Assembly (NCBI GenBank): GCA_036377075.1
Contig: DASUZB010000147.1
Coordinates: 1-53,959, forward strand
Direction of reading: 5' to 3'
DNA length: 53,959 nucleotides
Source of the DNA: DASUZB01 sp036377075
GTDB lineage: Bacteria; Actinomycetota; CALGFH01
A model generated the notes under the pieces. The model did not search any database and was not told the DNA's origin. It saw nothing but the letters and a program-made list of their open reading frames with translations. Below, in pieces: positions 19,261-28,377 of the stretch. Position 1 is the stretch's first letter, and the number at the start of each line of letters is the position of its first letter. The position numbers and the translations under genes were made by a program.

Positions 19261-20823
19261 ATGCCCGCAGAGCTCGCGTCCGCCCCGAGTGACCACCTCG
19301 AGGCCGGTGCCGTGCCGCGCCGCGGCCGGTGGGGGAGCCTGCTGCCCGGGCTGGTGCTGGCGCTGGCCGTACTCGCCCTGCTGGCGCCGTTCGCCCGGGC
19401 CGACCCGCCGGCGCGGCTGACCGGCAGCAACGCCCCGTTCACCGACGAGGGCTTCAACCTGGCCAACGCGCGCAACCTGGTGCTGTTCGGCCGCTTCGCG
19501 ACCGGCGACGTCGACCGCAGCCTCACCAACGGGGCCTACAGCGCGGTCGCGGCGGCGGTGTTCCGCGTCACCGGCGCGCGCCTCGCCGCCGGCCGCGCGA
19601 TCTCCATGGCCAGCCTCGCGGCGGCGGTGCTGCTGCTCGCCGTCGGGCTGGCCGAGCCGATCGGCCGCCGCGCCGCGCTGCTCGCCGCGGCCGCCCTCGG
19701 CGGCAGCGACCTGGCGCTGGAGTACGGCCGCCTGGCGTTGGTCGAGCTGCTGGAGGTGGTCCTGCTCACCGCCGCCTTCGTGGCCATATGCGCGGTCAGG
19801 CGGCGACCGTCGCGGGCGCTCGCGGCGCTGGCCGGCCTGCTGCTGGCCGCGGCCGTCTCGGTCAAGGCGACCGCGCTGCTGCCCGGCCTGGTGCTCCTCG
19901 TCGGCCCGCTGCTCCCGGCGCTCGCCGCCAGGGACCGGGCGCGGCTGCGCACCGGGCTGGTAACGCTCGCGGCGGCCGTCGCCGCCGCCCTCGCCTGGCT
20001 GGGACTGGTGGCCCTGCCCAACCTCGAGCGGCTCCGCACCGCCCTGCGCATCTGGCCGGAGGTCCACTACCCCCATTCTCCCGGGGCGCTCATTGCCCGC
20101 CTCGGCGACTACCTGGCCAACGCCGACCAGGCCATCGGCAGGTCCCTCCCGCTGCTGGCCGCCGCCGCCGTCGGCCTCGCCGCCGCGGCCGCCCGCTGGC
20201 GGTCGCTCGACCCGCGCCGGCGCGAGGCGCTGCTACTGGCCGCCGGCTGGGGCCTCGGCCTGTGGGCGGCGATCGCGATCGGCGACTACGCCCCCAACCG
20301 CTACGTCGTCCCCGCCCTGCCGGGGCTCGCCGTCCTCGCCGGCTTCGGCCTCGACGCCCTCGCCGGGCTCGCCGCCGGGCGCAGCCAGGCGCCGGTGGGG
20401 GAGGCGGGCCGTGGGAGGTGGCGGGCCGCCGTGGTGGCCGGGGCGCTCGGCGTGGCCGTGGCCGCGCCGGGCGCCGGCCGCTTCCTTGCCGGGGCGGACC
20501 CGGGGCCGGGGCAGCGCGTGCGCGCCGAGCGCGCGCTCGCGGCCCGGCTGCCGCAGGGGGCCGTCGTGTACGGCGCCTACGCGCCGACGCTGCTGTTCGA
20601 CACGCGCGCCAGGACGGTCTCGCCGTGGCTGCCGGCGGGCGCCAACGTGGACGACCCGGTCGGGCGCCTCGGCGTCACCCACGTCCTGGTCGGCGGGCAG
20701 GACGACCCGACCGGCCAGGTGCCGGCGCTCCGTGCCCGCGCCGGCACGACCCCGCTCGCCCGGGTGGCCTGGAACGGCCAGGAGCTGGTCCTGTACCGTG
20801 TCGCGCCCGCCACCCCGAGGTGA
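19261..20823 (+). CDS. GT-C type membrane glycosyltransferase (GT39/ArnT-like)
   Basis: The 520-residue protein has about ten hydrophobic helices. The first external loop contains PFTDEGFNLANARNLVLFG, the acidic Asp-Glu pair typical of polyprenyl-phosphate-sugar-dependent GT-C enzymes. A soluble C-terminal part (GRLGVTHVLVGGQDD...) follows the membrane region. It probably transfers a sugar from a lipid carrier to an envelope acceptor on the outer face. ATG 19261 is preferred over an in-frame ATG at 19135 because the added residues are arginine/proline-rich and unlike a membrane protein N-terminus. The next gene starts 8 bases after its stop. Confidence 0.8.
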   Translation: MPAELASAPSDHLEAGAVPRRGRWGSLLPGLVLALAVLALLAPFARADPPARLTGSNAPFTDEGFNLANARNLVLFGRFATGDVDRSLTNGAYSAVAAAVFRVTGARLAAGRAISMASLAAAVLLLAVGLAEPIGRRAALLAAAALGGSDLALEYGRLALVELLEVVLLTAAFVAICAVRRRPSRALAALAGLLLAAAVSVKATALLPGLVLLVGPLLPALAARDRARLRTGLVTLAAAVAAALAWLGLVALPNLERLRTALRIWPEVHYPHSPGALIARLGDYLANADQAIGRSLPLLAAAAVGLAAAAARWRSLDPRRREALLLAAGWGLGLWAAIAIGDYAPNRYVVPALPGLAVLAGFGLDALAGLAAGRSQAPVGEAGRGRWRAAVVAGALGVAVAAPGAGRFLAGADPGPGQRVRAERALAARLPQGAVVYGAYAPTLLFDTRARTVSPWLPAGANVDDPVGRLGVTHVLVGGQDDPTGQVPALRARAGTTPLARVAWNGQELVLYRVAPATPR

Positions 20824-20831
20824 GGTCCAGC

Positions 20832-22541
20832 TTGGCGACCCAGAAGCCCGCGTCCGCGCCCGACCTCGAGGCGCTCAGGGACGAGCTGCGCGGAAGCTGG
20901 GGGATCGAGTTCGGCCGCGTCGCCGCGGTCGCCTGCGCGCTGGCCGCCGGCCCCTGGCACTCCGTCGACGGGCTGGTGCGGGCGCACGGCGTCTCCCACC
21001 GCTCCGTCTCGGCGCTGGTCCGCCGCCTCGAACCCTGGCTGGAGCGCGACGGGGCGCGGGTCCGGGCGAGCGGCCAGGCGCGGCACGCCGTGCGGGCGGC
21101 CTTCGGCTGCGGCCGGGCGGGCGCGCGCCCGCCCGACGGCGCCGGCGCCGCGGCGGCCGCCGAGCCCGAGCTGCTGGCGGCGATGGCGGCCATCATGGCC
21201 GGCCGGCCGCCCCCCAGCCGCCACCTCGACCACGTCTCCGCCACCCCGCTGACCGCGGTCAAGCGCGCCCTGTGGCTGACCGCGAGCTACCACCTCGACG
21301 GCGCCGCCGTGCTCTGCCTCGGCGACCACGACCTGACCGCGCTCGCGCTGCTCCTCGTCCACCCCGAGCTGGACGTCACCGTGGTGGACGTGGACGAGCG
21401 CCTGCTCGCCTACCTCGCCAGGATCGCCCGCGAGCGCGGTTGGTCGCTGCGCCCGGTCTTCGCCGACCTCCGCTTCGAGCTGCCCCGGAGCCTCGCCGAG
21501 CGCTTCGACCTGGTGTTCACCGACCCGCCGTACACCCCGGCCGGCGTCCGCCTGTTCCTGGAACGCGGCCTGGCGAGCCTGCGGCCGGGCGACCTCGGCC
21601 GGGTGCTGCTGTGCTACGGCTTCGGCGAGCAGCACCCCTCGCTCGGCTTCAAGGTCCAGTCGGTGCTGCACGAGCTGCGCCTGGTGACCGAGGCGGTGCT
21701 GCCCGGCTTCAACCGCTACCAGGGCGCCGAGGCGATCGGGGCGACCAGCGCCCTCTACGCCTGCCGGCCGACCCGGCGCAGCCGGCCCGCCGCCTCCGGC
21801 CGGTCCCGCACCGAGCTGCGCATCTACACCCAGGGGAGGAACGCGGAGGAGGCCGCGCAGGCGGCGCTGCCCGAGGCCACGCTCGCGGCGGTGCGGGCGG
21901 CGCTCGCCGGCGCCGGCACGCGGGCGCCCACCCTGGTCGGCGACGGCTTCGAAGCGCTCGACCTGCCGGGACCGCCGGTGCGCCGCGGCCTCGGGGAGTT
22001 TCTCCACGGGCTGTACGCCGCCGGAAGCGAGCGGTCCGCCTCCGGGCCGGTCGCCGTCAACCTCCATCCCGACCTCGGCGGCTACCTCGTACGCCTGCTG
22101 CTGCTGGCGCCCACCGACCGGCTGCTGCTGGTCGCCGCCGCCGGGGCCGTTCGCGACGCCGGCCTGCTCGACCCGGACACGCCCGTCGGCCAGCTGGTTG
22201 CCTCGGCCTGGCGCGTCGAGGTGGTCACCGGGGGGCTCAGGAACCGTGGGCCTGCCGTGCTCGCCGCCGAACGGGCCGAGGCGCCGGACGGGCCGGTCGG
22301 GGAGGTGCTGCGCCACCTGGTCGACCACCGCGCGGCGACGCTGGAGGGCGCCTGGCGCGAGGGCCTGATCGCCGCCCTCGGCCGGCGTGGCGTGCGGGTG
22401 ACCAAGAACCAGGCGCGGGGGGCCATCCGGTCGCGCGCGTTCGGGCGCTGGCACGGCCGGAGCCACCTGTCCGAGCTGCCCGCCGACGCCCTCGCCGAGC
22501 TGCCCGCCGAGGTGGCGCGCACCCTGGCGGAGCTGGGCTGA
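20832..22541 (+). CDS. Branched-chain polyamine synthase (BpsA)-like protein with C-terminal extension
   Basis: Reading from TTG 20832 gives 569 residues; the AGGTGAGG at the end of the preceding gene is the likely ribosome-binding site. Residues about 15-75 form a winged-helix-like domain (HSVDGLVRAHGVSHRSVSAL). A Rossmann domain follows with CLGDHDLTALAL (164-167 region) and FTDPPYTPAG (Asp231-Tyr234). These match the DUF43/BpsA family, whose archaeal and Thermus members make N4-bis(aminopropyl)spermidine; the usual GDDD appears here as GDHD. Residues about 320-569 are an extension not recognised, ending in KNQARGAIRSRAFGRWHGR. Whether it makes branched polyamines is unknown. Confidence 0.75.
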   Translation: MATQKPASAPDLEALRDELRGSWGIEFGRVAAVACALAAGPWHSVDGLVRAHGVSHRSVSALVRRLEPWLERDGARVRASGQARHAVRAAFGCGRAGARPPDGAGAAAAAEPELLAAMAAIMAGRPPPSRHLDHVSATPLTAVKRALWLTASYHLDGAAVLCLGDHDLTALALLLVHPELDVTVVDVDERLLAYLARIARERGWSLRPVFADLRFELPRSLAERFDLVFTDPPYTPAGVRLFLERGLASLRPGDLGRVLLCYGFGEQHPSLGFKVQSVLHELRLVTEAVLPGFNRYQGAEAIGATSALYACRPTRRSRPAASGRSRTELRIYTQGRNAEEAAQAALPEATLAAVRAALAGAGTRAPTLVGDGFEALDLPGPPVRRGLGEFLHGLYAAGSERSASGPVAVNLHPDLGGYLVRLLLLAPTDRLLLVAAAGAVRDAGLLDPDTPVGQLVASAWRVEVVTGGLRNRGPAVLAAERAEAPDGPVGEVLRHLVDHRAATLEGAWREGLIAALGRRGVRVTKNQARGAIRSRAFGRWHGRSHLSELPADALAELPAEVARTLAELG

Positions 22542-22631
22542 GCGCCGCCGGCCGGACCGCCGCCGGATGCTTCCTGCCGGAGCGCGAGGCCGCCGCCGCG
22601 CCGAGCGCGAATCCGTGCAGCCCAAGCCCGG

Positions 22632-22637
22632 TATAGT
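22632..22637 (+). promoter_or_regulatory. Putative -10 box (TATAGT)
   Basis: TATAGT stands out in the 165-bp gap before the family-2 glycosyltransferase at 22707 and would give a leader of about 60 bases. No -35 match is visible. Confidence 0.4.
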
Positions 22638-22706
22638 CCAACTCGCGCCACCCGTGTCGGTGGCGACCGCCCGAGCACGCCCCCGAGCGCACGGCAGGAC
22701 CTTGGC

Positions 22707-23468
22707 ATGAAGGACGACGCGCAGCCGCAGGTCATCGTGGTCATGCCCGCCTACAACGCGGCCCAGACGCTGGTGCGGACCTACGGCGACATTCCCGCCG
22801 GCGTGGTCGACCACGTCATCCTGGTCGACGACCTCTCCAAGGACGACACCGTCGCGATCGCCAAGCTGCTCGACATCCAGGTGGTCGTGCACCGCCAGAA
22901 CACCGGCTACGGCGGCAACCAGAAGACCTGCTACGACACCGCGCTCGCCGCGGGCGCGCAGGTGGTGGTCATGCTCCACCCCGACTACCAGTACGACGCC
23001 ACCCGCATCCCCGAGCTGATCGCGCCGATCCTGGCCGGCGAGGCCGACATGATGCTCGGCAGCCGCTTCCTCGGCGACCCGCTCGCCGGCGGCATGCCGC
23101 GCTGGAAGTACGTTGCCAACCGCTTCCTCACCACCGCCCAGAACCGGGTCTACGGGCTGCAGATGTCCGAGTACCACACCGGCTTCCGCGCCTACTCGCG
23201 CGAGCTGCTGGAGGCGATCGACTACCACGCCAACTCCGACGACTTCGTGTTCGACCAGGAGCTGGTCGGCCAGGTGGTCCGCGCCGGCTTCCGCATCGGC
23301 GAGATCGCCGTGCCGACCCGCTACTTCGCCGAGGCCAGCTCGGTCAACTTCCGCCGCTCGGTGGTCTACGGCCTGGCCACGCTCCGCAGCCTGGCCAGCC
23401 ACCGCCGCAAGGCCAGGCAGCGCCCCGCCGCCGGTGCCTCCGAGCGCTCCGCCGCCGGCAGTCCGTAG
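22707..23468 (+). CDS. Family 2 glycosyltransferase (DPM/DPG synthase-like)
   Basis: The 253-residue GT-A protein has VIVVMPAYNAAQTLVRTY at the nucleotide-binding start, HVILVDDLSKDDT, HRQNTGYGGNQKTCYDTAL and VVVMLHPDYQYDATRIPEL where the Asp-x-Asp lies. MLGSRFLGDPLAGGMPRWKY and SEYHTGFRAYSRE complete the polyprenyl-phosphate sugar synthase-like pattern. It has no C-terminal membrane helices. It probably transfers a nucleotide sugar to a lipid carrier or glycan. AGGA lies upstream of ATG 22707. Confidence 0.9.
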   Translation: MKDDAQPQVIVVMPAYNAAQTLVRTYGDIPAGVVDHVILVDDLSKDDTVAIAKLLDIQVVVHRQNTGYGGNQKTCYDTALAAGAQVVVMLHPDYQYDATRIPELIAPILAGEADMMLGSRFLGDPLAGGMPRWKYVANRFLTTAQNRVYGLQMSEYHTGFRAYSRELLEAIDYHANSDDFVFDQELVGQVVRAGFRIGEIAVPTRYFAEASSVNFRRSVVYGLATLRSLASHRRKARQRPAAGASERSAAGSP

Positions 23469-23476
23469 CGAGGGCG

Positions 23477-24150
23477 ATGACCCGTCCAGCGCCGACCGGA
23501 CGGCCAGCGGGTGGCTGGTGGCGGCCGGTGCCGCGCGCCACCGCCACCGTGTTCCTGGTCACCGCGACCACGTCCACCCTGCAGGCCGTGGTCACCGGCC
23601 TGGAGCCGGCCCCGCGGCGTGACCCGGCGGCGCTGTCGGCGGGCGAGTGGTGGCGCGTGGTCACCCCCCTGGTCGTCCAGGACGGCGGGCTGGCGGGGAC
23701 GGTGTTCAACCTCGCGTCGCTGGCGATCGTCGGGACCGTCGCCGAGCGGCTGCTCGGCAGCCGCCGCTGGCTCGTGCAGTACGCCGCCGGCGGGCTGGCC
23801 GGGGAGGCCGCCGGCTACGCCTGGCCCCCCACGGCGCCGGCAACTCCGTCGCCGTCTGCGGGCTGGCCGGCGGCCTGCTCGCGCTGATGCTGGCGCTCGG
23901 CAGGCGCACGCCGAAGGTCGTGGTGCCCGTCGCGGCCTGGTACACCTTCGCGATCGTGGTGGACGCCGTCGTGGTCGGTGCCGGTGCGGCCGCTGCGCCG
24001 CACCGCGAGCGGGGCGCCGAGCGGGCGCTCGCGGTCGCCTGCCTGGCCGCGGCCGCCGCCATCACCGCCATCCGCAACCTGCACGGCGTGGCGCTGCTGG
24101 CCGGTGCCGGCGCCGCCGCGCCCTGGGCATGGCGGCAGCGCGGCCCCTGA
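23477..24150 (+). pseudogene. Rhomboid-like membrane protein interrupted by a frameshift
   Basis: The frame from ATG 23477 encodes a rhomboid-like start: AGEWWRVVTPLVVQDGGLAG, FNLASLAIVGTVAERLLGSR, LVQYAAGGLAGEAAGYAW. It is then lost at a run of six C (23825-23830). In the next frame the homology continues as PHGAGNSVAVCGLAGGLLAL and NLHGVALLAG up to the stop at 24150. One extra C in the run would restore a protein of about 225 residues. Even if restored, the GxSG serine position reads G-L-A-G, so the protein would be a pseudoprotease. The lesion may be real or a homopolymer sequencing error. Confidence 0.75.
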
Positions 24151-24166
24151 GCGGGCGGCGGGAAGC

Positions 24167-25624
24167 TCAGGCCTTGGGAACGCGGGCGACGCACAGCACC
24201 GACTGGCCGAAGCCCGGCCGCACGCGCCGCTCCAGCAGCCGCTCCGCCGGGATCACCAGCCGGTCGTAGAGGCGCACCAGCGCCGGCGTCGGGCGGCCCT
24301 GGCGGCCCACCCGCACCGCGGCCCACCAGGCCACCCCGCCGAGGAAGTTGACCGGGCGGACGACTTCGGGCACCAGCCCGGCCGCCTCGACCGCGGCGCG
24401 CAGCCCGTCCGGGGTGTAGCGGCGCACGTGGCCGAGGGCCTGGTCGAACGGACCGGCGAGCTGCGGGTAGCCGGCGACCAGGACGAGCAGGTTGCCGCCC
24501 GGTACCACCGTCTCGGCCATGCCGCGCAGCGCGGCGGCGTCGTCGGCGAGGCGCTCCAGCAGGTTGATCGCGACCACCGTGTCGACCGGCGGCTCTACCT
24601 TGAGCTTGGCCGGGTCGCCGGGGATCACCTCGACCCCGGGCCGGCCGCTGAAGCGCTCCTCGAGCGCCCGCAAGCAGACCGGGTCCGAGTCGGCCACCAC
24701 CAGCCGCTCCCGGTCGACCAGCTGGGCGGAGAAGTCGCCGAGGCCGGCGCCGACCTCGAGCACGGTCTGGCCGAGGTACGGGGCCAGCTGGCTGAAGAGG
24801 TAGCGGCGGTAGCGCCGGGCGGCGGTGAGGTCCTCCAGCCCGAGCGTGTGGATGGTGGCGCCGGCGTCGAGCGAGCGGGTGGTGCCAGGACTGTCGGGGG
24901 CACGCCGGGCGGCCGGGCCGAGCTCCCGGGGGGCCGGGCGCAGGCGGTAGCGCAGCACCGCCCCGACGGCCAGGAAGCCGTCCCTGAAGTGGATCTTCTT
25001 GCCCTCGGCGTAGGTGCGCGCCCGGTAGCTGATCGGCACCTCGAAGATCACCAGCCCCTTGCGCAGGAAGTGGCTGGTCAGCTCCATCTCGACGGTGAAG
25101 CTCCTGGCGGTCAGCTTCAGGCCGGAGAACGCCTTGCGGGTGAACACCTTGTAGCCGGTGTAGACGTCGCTGAGGTAGCGGTTGAAGGCGACGTTGACCA
25201 TCAGGTTCAGCAGCCGGTTGGCGACCCGGTGGCTGTAGTAGAGGCCGGCGGCCGAGCCCTTGAAGCGGCTGCCGTAGACGACCTCGAACTCGCCGTCGAG
25301 GATCGGCTGCACCAGCGCGGGCAGGTCGGCGGGGTGGTACTCGAGGTCGGCGTCCTGGATGCAGAGGATGTCCCCGGTGGCCGCCTCGAGGCCGGTCTTG
25401 ACGGCCGCGCCCTTGCCCCGGTTGCGCTGGTGCACGATCAGGCGCACGTCCTCGCGCGGTGGCGGGTCGAGCAGGCTGCGGGAGGCGTCGGTGGAGCCGT
25501 CGTCGACGAAGATCAGCTCCGTCTCCACCCCGAGGGCGGCGAAGTCGACCGCCAGCAGCCGCTCGATCACCGTGGGCAGGGTCCGCAGCTCGTTGTAGAA
25601 CGGCACAACGATCGACAGCTTCAC
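24167..25624 (-). CDS. Bifunctional family 2 glycosyltransferase / class I SAM methyltransferase
   Basis: The 485-residue protein joins two enzymes. Residues 1-230 are a DPM1-like glycosyltransferase (KLSIVVPFYNELRTL, IFVDDGSTDASRS, CIQDADLEYHPADLP with the Asp-x-Asp, YGSRFKGSAAG, DVYTGYKVFTRKAF). Residues about 255-485 are a SAM methyltransferase (TVLEVGAGLGDFSAQL, LVVADSD, VDTVVAINLLERLADD, VVPGGNLLVLVAGYP). Such a fusion may act on one glycolipid intermediate, or couple glycosylation and O-methylation. GTG 25624 follows an AGAGG site. The gene converges with the rhomboid-like one, 16 bases away. Confidence 0.92.
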   Translation of the reverse strand: MKLSIVVPFYNELRTLPTVIERLLAVDFAALGVETELIFVDDGSTDASRSLLDPPPREDVRLIVHQRNRGKGAAVKTGLEAATGDILCIQDADLEYHPADLPALVQPILDGEFEVVYGSRFKGSAAGLYYSHRVANRLLNLMVNVAFNRYLSDVYTGYKVFTRKAFSGLKLTARSFTVEMELTSHFLRKGLVIFEVPISYRARTYAEGKKIHFRDGFLAVGAVLRYRLRPAPRELGPAARRAPDSPGTTRSLDAGATIHTLGLEDLTAARRYRRYLFSQLAPYLGQTVLEVGAGLGDFSAQLVDRERLVVADSDPVCLRALEERFSGRPGVEVIPGDPAKLKVEPPVDTVVAINLLERLADDAAALRGMAETVVPGGNLLVLVAGYPQLAGPFDQALGHVRRYTPDGLRAAVEAAGLVPEVVRPVNFLGGVAWWAAVRVGRQGRPTPALVRLYDRLVIPAERLLERRVRPGFGQSVLCVARVPKA

Positions 25625-25745
25625 GGCGGGACCTCTTCTTCGGCGACGGCGGACCGGTGGAGCGCGGCGCCCCGAACACTACCATCGCCTGGTCGGGGCG
25701 CCGCCGATCCGAAATACACCAGGGCACGGTATGCTGCGCTGCGGC

Positions 25746-27638
25746 ATGCGGCTCTCCCTCCTGGCGCCCACCCCTGAGGCGCGCACGGCCACGTTGCAAC
25801 CACGCCCGCTCGCCGGGGCTTCCGCCCGGCAGCGGCGACGCTGGCTGCCCCCGGCGCTGGCCGGCTCGCTCCTGCTGGCCGAGGCCGGCGTGCTGCTCCA
25901 CTTCCTGTGGCAGCAGGTCAGCCGGCCGCTGTGGTACGACGAGCAGTGGCGCGCCTGGCACTTCTCGCTGGTCGGGGCGGACTTCTCCAGCCAGCTCCGG
26001 GAGGCCAACGCGCCCCTGGCGGCGGGCTGGGTGGCGCTCGAGAAGCTCTCCACCGGGCTGCTCGGCAACACCGAGGTGCCGCTGCGCCTGCCCGGGGTGC
26101 TCGCCTTCGTCGCCCTCGGCCCGGTCACCTACGCGCTGGCCCGCCGCTTCCTCGGTCCCGTGGCCAGCACCTTGGTGGCGGCAGCCACCGTCGCCAACTC
26201 GGGGATGCTCACCTACGGCCTGCAGCTCAAGCCGTTCACCCTCGAGGCGCTCGGCGCCGAGCTGGCCCTGCTGCTGTGGTTCGCGGCCGACGAGCCGGAG
26301 AACAGCCTCGGCGAGCGGCTCGTCTGCTACGCGGGCATCGGGCTGTGCACGGTGTTCGGCACCGCCACCGCCTTCGTGGTCGGACCGTTGCTCCTGGTCG
26401 ACCTGGTCCGGTTCGTCCGTGGCGGTGGGCTCGTCCGCCTGGTCCCGTCGGTCCTCGCCGGCGCCATCACCCTCGCCCACCTGGTCGGCTTCGTGATGGT
26501 GCAGACCGTGCAGAGCGACAGCCCCTACTGGGACGGCTACTTCATGCCGGGGGGCAGCGTCGGCGACAAGCTCGACTTCGTCCTGCGCAGCCTCGGCAGC
26601 TACGTGCCCGGGATGGTGGTCGGCGAGGTCTCGGTCGGCCACCCGGAGGTCACCAGCAGGTTCGCGTTCGGCCCGACCGCCGCGAGCATGTTCGTCCCGT
26701 TCCTGGTGGTCGCGTTGGTCCTCGGCGTACTGACCGCGCTGCGCTCGCGCCCGGGCCGGGTGCTGCTCTCGATGGTCCTGCTCGCGCTCGTCGGCCAGCT
26801 GGTGGCCGCGTCGATGCGCCTGTGGCCGTTCGGCTTCGCCCGCACCAACCTCTACCTGGTGCCGTTCGCCTACCTGCTGGCCGGCATCGGCGTCGCCCGA
26901 ACGGTGGCGGCGGTGCGCCGCCTCTCGCAGCGGCAGCGCGAGCTGAACAGCTGGCTGGCGGCGCCGCCGGTGGCGCGCCGGCTGTCCCGGCGCCTCTGGG
27001 AGCTGTGGCTCGGCGCGCCGCCGGTGCTGCGCCCGCTGCTCGCGCCCGCCCGGGTGCGCTGGCTGCTGAGCCGCTCCTGGCTGCACGTGCCCGCGGTGGC
27101 CGCCCTCGGCCTGGTCGGCCTGGTCGCGACCGTCAACCTGGTCTCGGTCGACCAGGTGAGCGTGCGCCAGGCGCAGCTCGTCGAGCTGCAGAGCCGCCCG
27201 GTGCCGTTCGGCGCGGAGCTGCGCCTGCTGATCCACGACCTGCGCATGCGGGACACCCACGACGACCTGGTGGTCCAGCTCAGCCCCATGACGGTCAAGG
27301 GCTGGGACTACTACATGCGCTTCTACCAGGGTTACGGCCCTGAGGTGCGCTATCCGCCGATCGGCCCGGCGCGCACCGTCCTGCCGGCCAACCCGACCCA
27401 GCTCTACCGCTTCCTCGACGCCTGGCCGCGAGCCCACGACCTGCACGTGGTCATCCAGCAGGGCCAGTCGCAGGAGGAGGTCAAGGCGATGTTCCCGGTC
27501 ATCCAGCATTTCGGCTTCCGGGAGTCGTTCCGCGAGGCCAGCGGCGCCACCTCGATCATCCACCTGGTCAGGCCGGGCGCGCCGGGCGCGCCGCCGAACC
27601 AGAGCCAAGCGCAGAACCAGGTCCAGGCTTCGGGCTGA
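25746..27638 (+). CDS. GT-C type membrane glycosyltransferase-like protein
   Basis: From ATG 25746 the protein has 630 residues with about ten membrane helices. The first external loop has SRPLWYDEQWRAWHFSLVG with an Asp-Glu pair as in GT39/GT83 enzymes, and TYGLQLKPFTLEALGAELA follows. The last 170 residues are soluble, presumably external. A TATGCT at 25730-25735, 10 bases ahead, suggests a very short leader; an in-frame ATG at 25731 overlaps this box and is less likely. The C-terminus ends in an Ala/Gln/Pro-rich tail. Donor and acceptor are unknown. Confidence 0.8.
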   Translation: MRLSLLAPTPEARTATLQPRPLAGASARQRRRWLPPALAGSLLLAEAGVLLHFLWQQVSRPLWYDEQWRAWHFSLVGADFSSQLREANAPLAAGWVALEKLSTGLLGNTEVPLRLPGVLAFVALGPVTYALARRFLGPVASTLVAAATVANSGMLTYGLQLKPFTLEALGAELALLLWFAADEPENSLGERLVCYAGIGLCTVFGTATAFVVGPLLLVDLVRFVRGGGLVRLVPSVLAGAITLAHLVGFVMVQTVQSDSPYWDGYFMPGGSVGDKLDFVLRSLGSYVPGMVVGEVSVGHPEVTSRFAFGPTAASMFVPFLVVALVLGVLTALRSRPGRVLLSMVLLALVGQLVAASMRLWPFGFARTNLYLVPFAYLLAGIGVARTVAAVRRLSQRQRELNSWLAAPPVARRLSRRLWELWLGAPPVLRPLLAPARVRWLLSRSWLHVPAVAALGLVGLVATVNLVSVDQVSVRQAQLVELQSRPVPFGAELRLLIHDLRMRDTHDDLVVQLSPMTVKGWDYYMRFYQGYGPEVRYPPIGPARTVLPANPTQLYRFLDAWPRAHDLHVVIQQGQSQEEVKAMFPVIQHFGFRESFREASGATSIIHLVRPGAPGAPPNQSQAQNQVQASG

Positions 27639-27723
27639 TCCGAGCGTGTATGCTCCCGAGGTTCGGCAGCCAGACCCCGGGCCGCCGGCACCCCAAGGCC
27701 AGATGGAGCGGAGGTCGCACGTC

Positions 27724-28365
27724 GTGCCCCAGGACTCGGCCGTCCCCGAGACGCCAGGCATCGTCATCGGCAACACCACCCCGAAGTACACCGCCAAGAA
27801 CCCAGCCATCCGCTTCCTCACCCAGCGCTGGGTGGCCAACCTCGAGGAGCTGTTCGACCGGGTCGCCGCCGATCCCCAGGGCGCGCCCAAGCGGGCGCTC
27901 GAGGTCGGCTGCGGCGAGGGCGTGATCGCCGACAAGCTGCAGCGGCGCGCCGACGAGGTGGTCGCCCTCGACCTGCCCGACGCCGGCCTGCGTGCCTGGT
28001 GGCAGCGCTACCCCGGCCCGCGCTACCTGCACGGCGACGCCCACCACCTGCCCTTCGAGGACGACCAGTTCGACCTCGTGGTGGCCGTGGAGGTGCTCGA
28101 GCACCTGACCGACCCCGTCCAGGGCCTGCGCGAGATGGCGCGGGTCTCCCGCCGCCACGTGGTCTTCTCGGTGCCGCGCGAGCCGATCTTCCGCGGCTGC
28201 AACCTGGTCGCCCTGCGCTACGTCTCCGACCTCGGGAACACCCCGGGCCACCTCAACCACTGGTCGAAGCGGAGCTTCGCGAAGTTCGTCTCCACGGTCG
28301 CCGACGTGCGCGAGGTCACCTCGCCGTTCCCGTGGACGACCGTCTGGGCCACCCTTCCCGAGTGA
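27724..28365 (+). CDS. Class I SAM-dependent methyltransferase
   Basis: The protein shows motif I RALEVGCGEGVIADKLQR, an acidic residue after VVALDLPDAG, LHGDAHHLPFEDDQFDLVVA and VEVLEHLTDPVQGLREMARV, a textbook small-molecule or glycolipid methyltransferase (213 residues). GTG 27724 has a GGAGG site 9 bases upstream; in-frame starts further up add a poorly conserved tail. It lies directly behind the GT-C gene and is probably co-transcribed. A TATGCT at 27649 may be an internal promoter. Confidence 0.88.
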   Translation: MPQDSAVPETPGIVIGNTTPKYTAKNPAIRFLTQRWVANLEELFDRVAADPQGAPKRALEVGCGEGVIADKLQRRADEVVALDLPDAGLRAWWQRYPGPRYLHGDAHHLPFEDDQFDLVVAVEVLEHLTDPVQGLREMARVSRRHVVFSVPREPIFRGCNLVALRYVSDLGNTPGHLNHWSKRSFAKFVSTVADVREVTSPFPWTTVWATLPE

Positions 28366-28377
28366 CCTGCCGCCGCC

